The position numbers and the translations under genes are program-made. From assembly GCA_944321895.1 (NCBI GenBank), contig CALUNA010000004.1:62001-126000 (forward strand): 64,000 nucleotides of DNA, given 5' to 3'. The notes under the pieces are model-generated. The model worked only from the letters and a program-made list of their open reading frames with translations, made no database searches and was not told the DNA's origin. The DNA is from an uncultured Bacteroidales bacterium (GTDB lineage: Bacteria > Bacteroidota > Bacteroidia > Bacteroidales > Paludibacteraceae). The first letter of the stretch is position 1, and every line of letters begins with the position of its first letter. This document shows positions 17,983 through 26,263 of the stretch, one piece after another.

Positions 17983-17990
17983 CAAAGGTA
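17983..17990 (-). promoter_or_regulatory. -7 promoter element of the NtrY-like kinase gene
   Basis: TACCTTTG read leftward, about 49 bases upstream of the ATG at 17934. No well-placed TTG is visible upstream. The rest of 17991-18138, between this promoter and the divergent gdhA, shows no other gene. Confidence 0.5.
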
Positions 17991-18138
17991 AATGTTTTTT
18001 TCCGAAATAACCGCGCAAAACAACAATGAAAGGCAATAAAAACATTATTTAATTTGATTGTCTGGAAAAAAAACAATAACATTGCAACTGAAAACGACCC
18101 TCAGGAAGGCCGTAAAACCATTAAATCTTGTATCAGTT

Positions 18139-19473
18139 ATGAATGTAGAAAAATTAATGCAGCAACTTGAAGCAAAGCATCCCGGCGAGGCCGAGTATTT
18201 GCAAGCTGTACGTGAGGTGTTAATTACTGTCGAGGATGTATATAACCAGCATCCCGAGTTTGAGAAGGCCAAGATAGCCGAACGCATTGTGGAGCCCGAC
18301 CGCATTTTTACCTTCCGTGTCCCCTGGGTGGACGACCGCGGCGAAGTGCAGGTGAACCTGGGCTACCGTATCCAGTTCAACAATGCCATAGGCCCCTACA
18401 AGGGCGGTTTGCGTTTCCATTCGTCCGTGACGCTCTCCATCCTGAAATTCCTCGGATTTGAACAGATTTTCAAGAATGCGCTCACCACCTTGCCCATGGG
18501 CGGCGGCAAAGGCGGCTCCGACTTCAACCCGCGCGGCAAGTCGGACGGCGAGGTGATGCGTTTCTGCCAGGCTTTCATGACCGAGCTGTGGCGCTACATA
18601 GGCCCGGACACGGATGTGCCTGCCGGCGATATTGGTGTCGGCGCACGCGAAATAGGCTACCTGTACGGCATGTACAAGAAACTCGCGCATGAGCATACGG
18701 GCGTGCTGACCGGCAAGAACCTGGAATTCGGCGGCTCGCTGGTACGGCCGGAAGCCACCGGTTTCGGCGGGCTGTATTTCGTCAAACAGATGTTGGAAAC
18801 GGCCGGACAGAGCATCGAAGGCAAGACCATAGCCATTTCCGGTTTCGGCAATGTGGCGTGGGGCGCGGCAACCAAGGCCACCCAGATGGGCGCAAAGGTC
18901 GTTACGCTTTCCGGCCCCGACGGCTATATCTATGACCCCGATGGCGTTTCCGGCGAGAAAATCGACTATATGCTCGAGCTGCGTGCCACCTGCAACGACG
19001 TGGTTGCGCCATACGCCGAGAAATTCGGCGTGAAGTTCGTACCCGGACGCCGTCCGTGGGAGGTCAAGACCGACATAGCCCTGCCGTGCGCCACACAGAA
19101 CGAACTGAACGGCGAGGATGCCCAACGCCTGATAGACAACGGCGTGATATGCGTCGGTGAAATATCCAACATGGGTTGCACGCCCGAAGCCATAGACCTG
19201 TTCATCAACAACAAAATCATGTACGGCCCCGGCAAGGCGGTCAATGCGGGCGGCGTGGCTACGTCCGGCCTGGAAATGACGCAGAACGCCATGCACCTCT
19301 GCTGGCCGGCCGACGAAGTGGATGCGCGGTTGCACCGCATCATGGCCGACATTCATGCCCAGTGCGTCAAATACGGCCGGCAGCCCGATGGTTACATCAA
19401 CTACATGAAGGGCGCGAACATAGCCGGATTCATGAAAGTGGCCCGTGCCATGCTGGCGCAAGGCGTGGTGTGA
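18139..19473 (+). CDS. gdhA: NADP-specific glutamate dehydrogenase
   Basis: At 444 residues it matches the hexameric bacterial GdhA. The enzyme makes glutamate from 2-oxoglutarate, ammonia and NADPH and is a main ammonia-assimilation route in Bacteroidales. The substrate-binding and catalytic-lysine block LPMGGGKGGSDFNPRGKSD is intact, as is the Rossmann segment ISGFGNVAWGAATKA. The ATG at 18139 is chosen; codons upstream to 18058 lack homology. A strong hairpin follows the gene. Confidence 0.95.
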   Translation: MNVEKLMQQLEAKHPGEAEYLQAVREVLITVEDVYNQHPEFEKAKIAERIVEPDRIFTFRVPWVDDRGEVQVNLGYRIQFNNAIGPYKGGLRFHSSVTLSILKFLGFEQIFKNALTTLPMGGGKGGSDFNPRGKSDGEVMRFCQAFMTELWRYIGPDTDVPAGDIGVGAREIGYLYGMYKKLAHEHTGVLTGKNLEFGGSLVRPEATGFGGLYFVKQMLETAGQSIEGKTIAISGFGNVAWGAATKATQMGAKVVTLSGPDGYIYDPDGVSGEKIDYMLELRATCNDVVAPYAEKFGVKFVPGRRPWEVKTDIALPCATQNELNGEDAQRLIDNGVICVGEISNMGCTPEAIDLFINNKIMYGPGKAVNAGGVATSGLEMTQNAMHLCWPADEVDARLHRIMADIHAQCVKYGRQPDGYINYMKGANIAGFMKVARAMLAQGVV

Positions 19474-19495
19474 AGCTGCTGGATACCCAAAACAG

Positions 19496-19537
19496 ACATG
19501 GGCTGTGCCGGATTTCCGGCACAGCCCATGTGCTTTT
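19496..19537 (+). terminator. Intrinsic terminator of gdhA
   Basis: A 16-bp perfect stem (19496-19511 with 19516-19531) with a four-base loop and a short T tail lies 22 bases after the gdhA stop. Confidence 0.85.
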
Positions 19538-19574
19538 CGGGCGGTGCAGCGCCCTGTGCACGACGCCCATACAC

Positions 19575-19607
19575 AAAAACCGCCGGAAACGTTTCCGTTC
19601 CCGGCGG
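19575..19607 (-). terminator. Intrinsic terminator of the BspA-like gene (leftward)
   Basis: An 11-pair stem with one G-U (19580-19590 with 19597-19607) is followed leftward by five T. It lies 24 bases beyond the stop of the BspA-like gene. Confidence 0.8.
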
Positions 19608-19630
19608 GATAAGGGCCTTTGGCTTGCGGC

Positions 19631-22252
19631 TTAGAACAGCACTTTGCTGCTTGCGCCTGCGCAACGCAACACATATACGCCCGCGGGCTGGCTTACGGTG
19701 GCGGCGGTGCCGCTGTACACCATGCGCCCCTGCATGTCATAGAGGCTTACGGGCAACTGCTGCGGGTTGTGCAGCAGGCCGCCGTACACGTTTATGCTCT
19801 CCGGCATGGACGGCGTTTGCAGGCCGGTAGCCGGCATGGCGTGCAGGTTGAACTCCTGCCAATACGTGTCATTCTGGTAGGCTTCCAAGGCATCGGCAGG
19901 CACATACACGGGTATGTCGCGGTTTACATCGTAGAATGTCTTGGCGGCAATCGTGGGGGGCGTGGTGGCCTGCACGGTCATTTCCGTAAGTGCGGAGCAG
20001 TAGGAGAACGCCGAGTTTCCAATGCTTGTCACGCTGTTGCCTATCGTAACTTGTGTGAGTGCTGAGCAGTTCCAGAACGCATTGTTTCCAATGCTTGTCA
20101 CGCTGTTGCCTATGGTCACTTGCGTGAGTGCGGAGCAGCCGGAGAACGTATAGTCTCCAATGCTTGTTACGCCGTCGGGTATGGTCACTTGTCTGAGTGC
20201 GGAGCAATCGCGGAACGCCCGGCCTCCAATGCTTGTCACGCTGTTGGGAATGCTCACTTGTGTTGCGGAGCAGCCGAAGAACGCATAATCCTTGATTTCG
20301 GTTATGCCTTCGGGTATAACCAATTCCGTAACCAAAGTGTTGTCGATATACAAGTTATGGGCGTAAGACAGCGGGTTGGAAGAATAAGTGCTAAACGTAA
20401 TCCCGCACCATCCGGCCACATCGCCGGTATAGTAAACGGCAGTGAGTGCGGAGCAATCGTGGAACGCCCATTCTCCAATACTTGTCACGCCGTCGGGTAT
20501 GTTCACTTGCGTGAGTGCGGAGCAGTCCTCGAACGCATAGTCTCCAATGCTTGTCACGCTGTTGGGCAGGGTCACTTGCGTGAGTTTTTCCATGCCGTAG
20601 CACAGAAGGGCGGGTATATGTTCCACCTGTTCGCCGAAAGTGAAATTGGTTATATTGGTACTGATGCCATAAAAAGGACTGTATTCGTAGTTTGTGAAAT
20701 CCGCACAATTTATGGCATTCCAAGCCACTTGCTTGAGTGCGTCGCAACCGGAGAACGCCCATTGTCCAATGCTTGTCACGCTTTCGGGAATGGTTACTTG
20801 CGTGAGGGAGGAGCAGCCGTAGAACACCCATTCTCCAATGCTTGTCACGCTTTCGGGCAGGGTTACTTGTGTGAGTTTGTCCATACCGTAGCATAAACAG
20901 GCCGGTATATGTTCCACTTGGTTTCCGAATATGAAATTGGTTATATTGGAACTGATGTCATAACAAGGGGCATTGCTGTTGCAGTTTATTGCATTCCAAG
21001 TCACTTGCGTGAGTGCGTCGCAGCCTCCGAACGCCGAGCTTCCAATGCTTGTCACGCTTTCGGGAATGGTTACTTGCGTGAGGGAGGAGCAGCCGTAGAA
21101 CGCCCATTCTCCAATACTTGTCACGCTGCCCGGTATGTTCATTTGTCTGAGTTTGGAGCAGTAGGCGAACGCCCAGTCTCCAATGCTTGTCACGCTGCTC
21201 GGTATGTTCACTTGCGTGAGTGCGTCGCAGTGCTGGAACGCCTGGCTTCCAATGCTTGTCACGCTGCTCGGTATGTTCACTTGTGTGAGTCTGGAGCAGC
21301 GGAAGAACGCCCAGTCTCCGATGCTTGTCACGCTGTTGGGTATGGCATAGACGGTTTCCGGTTTGTCGGCGGGATAACATACCAGCGTGGTTTTGTCTTT
21401 GTTGAACAATACACTATTTTCGGAGCAATAGGTCGTATTGCCGCTTCCCACATTGATGTCGGTGAGTGCGGAGCAATCGCGGAACGCCCGGCCTCCAATG
21501 CTTGTCACGCTGTTGGGGATGTCCACTTGCGTAAGTGCGGAGCAGTTGGAGAACGCCCCGTCTCCGATGCTTTTCACGCCGTCGGGTATGTTCACTTGTG
21601 TGAGTCTGGAGCAGCCGGAGAACGCCGAGCTTCCAATGCTTGTCACGCTGTTGGGTATGGCATAGACGGTTTCCGGTTTGCCGGCGGGATAACATACCAG
21701 CGTGGTTTTGCCTTTGTTGAACAATATGCCGTTTTCGGAGCAATAGGTCGTATTACTGCCTTCCACATTAATGGCAGTGAGTGCGAGGCATATAGAGAAC
21801 GCCCCTTCTCCAATGTTTGTCACGCTGCTGGGTATGTTCACTTGCCTGAGTGCGTAGCAGTAGGAGAACGCCATGTTTCCAATGCTTGTTACGCTGCTGG
21901 GTATAGTTACTTGCGTGAGTGCGGTGCAGCTGGAGAACGTCGAACTTCCAATGCTTGTTACGCTGCTGGGTATGTTGACTTGCTTGAGTGCGGTGCAGTA
22001 GTAGAACGCCATGTTTCCAATGCTTGTCACGCTGTAATTTATGCCGTTGTAACTTACGGTTTCGGGAATGCTTACCGCGCCGGGCAGGGAACTGTAATTG
22101 CTGGAACTCCATCGATCTTCATACGTTACTTCTACAGTCTTGGCGGCTTCGTCAATAATGTTATAGTACAAATCACCGCTTTTGAAATCGTATGCCCATG
22201 CGCTTGCTGCCGCCAGCAGGGCAAGGGCAAAAGTAAATAGTTTTCTTGTCAT
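19631..22252 (-). CDS. BspA-like leucine-rich-repeat surface protein
   Basis: The 873-residue protein has a signal peptide (MTRKLFTFALALLAAASAWA). About 25 tandem LRR_5/BspA-type repeats of ~23 residues follow, with the pattern LTQVxIPxSVTSIGxxAFxxCSA. Two longer inserts (about 160-185 and 275-300) share the near-identical text YCSENxxLFNKxKTTLVCYPA. The last ~75 residues (SLYDMQGRMVYSGTAA...GVYVLR) look like a type-9-secretion-type sorting domain, so the protein is probably exported and displayed. Related proteins bind host matrix or other bacteria. The repeats are also highly similar at DNA level, so copy number could change by recombination. Confidence 0.85.
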   Translation of the reverse strand: MTRKLFTFALALLAAASAWAYDFKSGDLYYNIIDEAAKTVEVTYEDRWSSSNYSSLPGAVSIPETVSYNGINYSVTSIGNMAFYYCTALKQVNIPSSVTSIGSSTFSSCTALTQVTIPSSVTSIGNMAFSYCYALRQVNIPSSVTNIGEGAFSICLALTAINVEGSNTTYCSENGILFNKGKTTLVCYPAGKPETVYAIPNSVTSIGSSAFSGCSRLTQVNIPDGVKSIGDGAFSNCSALTQVDIPNSVTSIGGRAFRDCSALTDINVGSGNTTYCSENSVLFNKDKTTLVCYPADKPETVYAIPNSVTSIGDWAFFRCSRLTQVNIPSSVTSIGSQAFQHCDALTQVNIPSSVTSIGDWAFAYCSKLRQMNIPGSVTSIGEWAFYGCSSLTQVTIPESVTSIGSSAFGGCDALTQVTWNAINCNSNAPCYDISSNITNFIFGNQVEHIPACLCYGMDKLTQVTLPESVTSIGEWVFYGCSSLTQVTIPESVTSIGQWAFSGCDALKQVAWNAINCADFTNYEYSPFYGISTNITNFTFGEQVEHIPALLCYGMEKLTQVTLPNSVTSIGDYAFEDCSALTQVNIPDGVTSIGEWAFHDCSALTAVYYTGDVAGWCGITFSTYSSNPLSYAHNLYIDNTLVTELVIPEGITEIKDYAFFGCSATQVSIPNSVTSIGGRAFRDCSALRQVTIPDGVTSIGDYTFSGCSALTQVTIGNSVTSIGNNAFWNCSALTQVTIGNSVTSIGNSAFSYCSALTEMTVQATTPPTIAAKTFYDVNRDIPVYVPADALEAYQNDTYWQEFNLHAMPATGLQTPSMPESINVYGGLLHNPQQLPVSLYDMQGRMVYSGTAATVSQPAGVYVLRCAGASSKVLF

Positions 22253-22402
22253 ACTGTTTTGAGTTTAAAATGTTAGTGTTATTGTTTTGTTTAATGTTTT
22301 TGTTCTTTTGTCCTACTGGCAGGACGTTCCCGCAACCGTTTTCCATGCCGTTATGTGTGTTTATCCTTGCGGTTGCGGGGCGTCCTTCCTGTTTTTGTTA
22401 TC
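22253..22402. other. Intergenic leader region of the BspA-like gene, no gene seen
   Basis: This is the upstream side of the leftward BspA-like gene. It is T-rich on the + strand and I find no exact TAnnTTTG box. It runs into the first multi-hairpin repeat copy at 22403. Confidence 0.4.
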
Positions 22403-22680
22403 GGAGACGCTGCGCGCAGCGTCTCTACCATGCGGCTTTGTGCGAAACCCCGCCCGGACGTTGCAGTCCGTTAGGTGGTGCGTCCCCGCCTTATCCGCCG
22501 CCCGGCAGGCCAGCGTCGGGCGCGGCCAAAATTCATACTGTTTGAAGCCGTAGGCAAGTTTATGAATTTTAGCGTCCGGCGCGCCAGCATGCCGGGATGC
22601 AGGCGGATTCAGCGGCGGCATTCTTTCCTCCCTTTCTTTTGCTGTTGAAAGAAAGGGAGTACAAGCGTAGCGCGTAAGCC
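22403..22680. repeat. Multi-hairpin repeat element, copy 1
   Basis: This 278-bp element contains four inverted repeats in order: the palindrome GAGACGCTGC/GCAGCGTCTC (about 22404-22425), CGGAC/GTCCG, AAAATTCATA paired with TATGAATTTT across about 23 bases, and CTCCCTTTCTTT paired with AAAGAAAGGGAG. It ends with the common tail GCGTAGCGCGTAAGCC. Six further copies occur at 24.3-26.1 kb. Confidence 0.8.
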
Positions 22681-22874
22681 TTTTGCGTCGGTCTGCATTG
22701 CGCCGGTGCCATCCCCGCCAACGCCCCGCAGGATGCCTGCCCGGAGGCCGGCATGACGGTGCTGTTGCACCGTTTGTACTGTTGGCATTATTGGAGCCGC
22801 TGTACGCAGCGTCTCTACCATGTGTTGTCAATCGCCTGCCGCACCGCCGTGCGTGCAGTGTGCCGCGGTTGCCA
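22681..22874. repeat. Fragment of the multi-hairpin repeat and GC-rich spacer
   Basis: Only the palindromic head of the element is present (about 22793-22822, GGAGCCGCTGTACGCAGCGT followed by CTCTACCATG). The remainder is GC-rich sequence without a recognisable gene. Confidence 0.5.
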
Positions 22875-23618
22875 TTATGCGTCGGCATCGGCGGCCGGTT
22901 CGGTTCCCGTTGCCGTTTTGCTGCCTTGTTGTATGTTGTTGAACAGGTCTATGATTCCGTTCAGGTCGTTGATGAATTTTCCTGTCGTTTCGTCGGGCTG
23001 TATCAGGGCATAGGCATTGATGCGCTGCACCATGGCCTCGTACGTGCCGGATATGTTGGCCACGGCTTCCTTGGTGTCAATGCCTTTCTGTTCCTGCCTT
23101 GCGGCCTGTTCTTCTGTTTTTGCCTTGAAAGCGTTGTCGAACGCCTCGTTTACGGTTTCGAGCTCTGCAATTTCTTCATCAATGCCCAGCGTTGCTGTCA
23201 GTTCGGCATTTGCCTTGAGTTGTTTTATGAGGCCGCGCAGTTCGGTCGTTTCCTTGTTGTATTGGTGCCTGCGCAGGTCCTCGTAGGGTGCCATGACCGC
23301 TCCCAGCCGCACGGCGGCTTCGTTTTTTGCGGGCAGCGTGTTGGTAGCATGCGCCTTCACCACGTTCCGTATGACGCTGAACAGGTTGTCGCGTTCCTTG
23401 TCCTTTTGTTCCATCAGTTGCGTGTTCTGGTAGGCCGTTGCCCGGTTTACCACGGAATTGAGCGTGTCCAACTGGGCGGCATAGGTTTCGGTGAGGTCTT
23501 CCACATGCAGTGCCGCCGGTGTCGTGGCTGCAATCAGTTCGTTTACGCGGGTGTGGAAATCGACTATTGCTCCAGTCGTGAGCTTGTAGTCCTTCAGGTT
23601 TTTGATAAGGGTAGCCAT
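22875..23618 (-). CDS. DUF6261-family protein
   Basis: This 247-residue, mostly helical protein (MATLIKNLKDYKLTTGAIVDFH) has no signal peptide. Heptad-like stretches rich in Glu, Lys, Ala and Gln (about 95-205) suggest coiled coils. It fits the Bacteroidales family annotated as DUF6261, whose function I do not know. The striking part is the context. The probable promoter (24222-24229) is about 600 bases upstream, and the leader between them carries a ten-residue G/C homopolymer and nine hairpin-forming tandem repeats. Confidence 0.75.
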   Translation of the reverse strand: MATLIKNLKDYKLTTGAIVDFHTRVNELIAATTPAALHVEDLTETYAAQLDTLNSVVNRATAYQNTQLMEQKDKERDNLFSVIRNVVKAHATNTLPAKNEAAVRLGAVMAPYEDLRRHQYNKETTELRGLIKQLKANAELTATLGIDEEIAELETVNEAFDNAFKAKTEEQAARQEQKGIDTKEAVANISGTYEAMVQRINAYALIQPDETTGKFINDLNGIIDLFNNIQQGSKTATGTEPAADADA

Positions 23619-23690
23619 AATTTTACGGATTTAAATGGGTTGATAAAAAAGAAATGCCGGCATGGTGCCGGAAAAAGTTTCGTGTAGTGT

Positions 23691-24063
23691 GCCGCCGGTT
23701 TGCGGCGAGGTTTCCAGACGTTTTGCAGGCTTGCCGCCGGTTTGCGGCAGGGTTTCCAGAAGTTTGCAGGCTTGCCGCCGGTTTGCAGCAGGGTTTCCAG
23801 AAGTTTGCAGGCTTGCCGCCGGTTTGCAGCAAGGTTTCCAGAAGTTTTGCAGGCTTGCCGCCGGTTTGCAGCAGGGTTTCCAGAAGTTTGCAGGCTTGCC
23901 GCCAGTTTGCGGCAGGGTTTCCAGATGTTTTGCAGGCTTGCCGCCAGTTTGCGGCAAGGTTTCCAGAAGTTTGCAGGCTTGCCGCCGGTTTGCGGCAAGG
24001 TTTCCAGAAGTTTGCAGCCCTGCCGCCGGTTTGCAGCAAGGTTTCCAGAAGTTTTGCAGGCTT
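23691..24063. repeat. Nine tandem 41-42-bp repeats in the leader of the DUF6261 gene
   Basis: Units start at 23691, 23733, 23774, 23815, 23857, 23898, 23940, 23981 and 24022. Each unit has an inverted repeat of the form TTGCCGC-six bases-GCGGCAA (some arms mutated) followed by GTTTCCAGAAGTTTGCAG. Length alternates between 41 and 42 by TTT or TTTT in one tract. A partial tenth unit begins at 24064. The repeats contain no stop codon in several frames, but there is no sign that they are translated. Confidence 0.92.
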
Positions 24064-24115
24064 GCCGGCAATCTTTTAATTATGCATATAACTAACTGAT
24101 TATTAGATTTTAACA

Positions 24116-24125
24116 GGGGGGGGGG
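24116..24125. repeat. G10 homopolymer tract in the DUF6261 leader
   Basis: Ten consecutive G (C10 on the leftward transcript) lie between the promoter at 24222-24229 and the tandem repeats. Homopolymers of this length are prone to slipped-strand length change. Confidence 0.8.
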
Positions 24126-24221
24126 TAAAAATTAACTGTACATAACATATCCGGGCTGTTTGGTAGCCTCAGGCGGGAGTTGTATGTATTGTTAATCTTC
24201 ATGTTTGTTTTGTTATTGCTG

Positions 24222-24229
24222 CAAAAGTA
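24222..24229 (-). promoter_or_regulatory. Promoter of the DUF6261 gene with long leader
   Basis: Read leftward, TACTTTTG has a TTG exactly 19 bp upstream (24249-24251), a textbook Bacteroidales promoter. The start point would be near 24216, giving a leader of about 600 bases. Confidence 0.65.
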
Positions 24230-24343
24230 ATGATATTTTTTAGAAATTCAAGGTTTTTGGGTGGTGTTTTTTTGGGGGTGCGCGCAGGAAAGCCGCCGTG
24301 GGCGGTGGAGGGGCGTTTTTTTTTGCACGTGGTTGCCATTATT

Positions 24344-24630
24344 GGAGACGCTGCACGCAGCGTCTCTACCATGCGCCGGTGTGCGAACCCCCGCCCGGAC
24401 GTTGCAGTCCGTTGGGTGGTGCGTTTCCGCCTTATCCGCCGCCCGGCAGGCCAGCGTTGGGCGCGGCCAAAATTCATACTGTCCGAAGCCGTAGGCAAGT
24501 TTATGAATTTTAGCGTCCGACGCGTCAGCATGTCGGGATGGAGGCGGATATGGCGGCGGCATTCTTTCCTCCCTTTCTTTTGCTGTTGAAAGAAAGGGAG
24601 TACAAGCGCAGCGCAGCGAGCGCGTAAGCC
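24344..24630. repeat. Multi-hairpin repeat element, copy 2
   Basis: Full-length copy with all four inverted repeats. Its tail is extended to GCGCAGCGCAGCGAGCGCGT, an extra short duplication shared with copy 5. Confidence 0.8.
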
Positions 24631-24776
24631 ATTGCGGGCACAGCCGTTTGTGCCATCACACCGCGCCATCATCATCCCCGCACTCACCCCGCAGGGTGCC
24701 GGCTCGGCGGCCGGCATGACGGTGTGGAGAAAGGGGCGCGAGGGGGAACAAAAGGGAACAAACGAAAACGCCGATA

Positions 24777-24998
24777 CGTTGCAATCCGCTGGATAGTGCG
24801 TTTCCGCATTATCCGCCGCCCGGCAGGCCAGCGTCGGGCGCGGCCAAAATTCATACTGTCCGAAGCCGTAGGCAAGTTTATGAATTTTAGCGTCTGACGC
24901 GCCAGCATGTCGGGATGGAGGCGGATTCAGCGGCGGCATTCTTTCCTCCCTTTCTTTTGCTGTTGAAAGAAAGGGAGTACAAGCGTAGCGCGTAAGCC
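24777..24998. repeat. Multi-hairpin repeat element, copy 3 (head missing)
   Basis: This copy lacks the GAGACGCTGC palindrome and starts at CGTTGCAATCC. The three downstream inverted repeats and the tail are intact. The spacer 24631-24776 is not repeated. Confidence 0.8.
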
Positions 24999-25026
24999 GT
25001 TTGTGCTGTCGCGGTCTGCCACCACT

Positions 25027-25305
25027 GGAGCCGCTGCACGCAGCGTCTCTACAAGGCGGCTTTGTGCGAAACCCCCGCCCGGACGTTGCAATCCGCTGGA
25101 TAGTGCGTTTCCGCATTATCCGCCGCCCGGCATGCCAGCGTTGGGCGCGGCCAAAATTCATACTGTCCGAAGCCGTAGGCAAGTTTATGAATTTTAGCGT
25201 CCGACGCGTCAGCATGTCGGGATGGAGGCGGATATGGCGGCGGCATTCTTTCCTCCCTTTCTTTTGCTGTTGAAAGAAAGGGAGTACAAGCGTAGCGCGT
25301 AAGCC
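25027..25305. repeat. Multi-hairpin repeat element, copy 4
   Basis: Full-length copy, 28 bases after copy 3. The palindrome arm is GGAGCCGCTGC with GCAGCGTCTC. Confidence 0.8.
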
Positions 25306-25328
25306 GTTTGCAGCTGCCTGCCACCGTT

Positions 25329-25533
25329 GGAGGCGCTGCACGCAACGTCTTTGCCATGCGCCTTTGTGTGAAATCCCCGCCCGGCTTGCAGTCCGTCGGG
25401 TGGTGCGTTCCCGCATTATCCGACGCGCCAGCATGGCGGGATGAAGGCGGATTCGGCGGCGGCATTCTTTCCTCCCCTTGTTTTGCTGCAGAAAGAAAGG
25501 GAGTACAAGCGCAGCGCAGCGAGCGCGTAAGCC
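25329..25533. repeat. Multi-hairpin repeat element, copy 5 (internal deletion)
   Basis: This copy lacks about 75 bases in the middle, including the AAAATTCATA/TATGAATTTT hairpin; head and tail are kept. It lies 23 bases after copy 4. Confidence 0.8.
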
Positions 25534-25563
25534 TTTTGCGGGCACAGCCGTTGCGCCATTGCC

Positions 25564-25841
25564 GGAGCCGCTGCACGCAACGTCTTTGCCATGCGCCTTT
25601 GTGCGAAACCTCCCGCCCGGACGTTGCAATCCGCTGGATAGTGCGTTTCCGCCTTATCCGCCGCCCGGCATGCCAGCGTTGGGCGCGGCCAAAATTCATA
25701 CTGTCCGAAGCCGAAGGCAAGTTTATGAATTTTAGCGTCTGACGCGCCCGCATGTCGGGAAGGAGGCGGATTCAGCGGCGGCATTCTTTCCTCCCTTTCT
25801 TTTGCTGTTGAAAGAAAGGGAGTACAAGCGTAGCGCGAGCC
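25564..25841. repeat. Multi-hairpin repeat element, copy 6
   Basis: Full-length copy, 30 bases after copy 5. The tail has a small deletion (GCGCGAGCC instead of GCGCGTAAGCC). Confidence 0.8.
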
Positions 25842-25864
25842 TTTTGTGGTTGCCTGCCAACGTT

Positions 25865-26142
25865 GGAGCCGCTGCACGCAGCGTCTCTACCATGCGCGTT
25901 TGTGTGAAACCCCGCCCGGACGTTGCAGTCCGTTGGATAGCGCGTCCCCGCCTTATCCGCCGCCCGGCAAGCCAGCGTTGGGCGCGGCCAAAATTCATAC
26001 TGTCCGAAGCCGTAGGCAAGTTTATGAATTTTAGCGTCCGACGCGCCCGGCTGTCGGGATGGAGGCGGATTCAGCGGCGGCATTCTTTCCTCCCTTTCTT
26101 TTGCTGTTGAAAGAAAGGGAGTACAAGCGCAGCGCGTAAGCC
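25865..26142. repeat. Multi-hairpin repeat element, copy 7
   Basis: Full-length copy, 23 bases after copy 6. It ends about 70 bases before the TTG of the malY promoter. Confidence 0.8.
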
Positions 26143-26213
26143 GTTTGTCTGCATCGCCCGCAAAAGAGGACGCGCGGGGAGAAAGGGGCAGGGCGTTGCT
26201 CCTTAGTTGTGCG

Positions 26214-26243
26214 TTGCCGTATCCTTGAAAATGATTACCTTTG
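26214..26243 (+). promoter_or_regulatory. Promoter of the malY-like gene
   Basis: TTG at 26214-26216, a 19-bp spacer and TACCTTTG at 26236-26243: a canonical Bacteroidales promoter about 20 bases upstream of the ATG. Confidence 0.8.
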
Positions 26244-26263
26244 CAGCCGGAAAAAACAACGGG

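Noticed and set aside
23691-24063. Regular 41-42-bp repeats resembling a CRISPR array
   Set aside because: Units are contiguous with no unique spacers between them and no cas genes occur in the window; they are tandem repeats in a leader.
24199-25629. A leftward open frame of 476 codons across the repeat array, with recurring peptides
   Set aside because: The recurring peptides are the translation of hairpin-bearing DNA repeats; the frame is broken differently in other copies, and no promoter, signal peptide or known domain is present.
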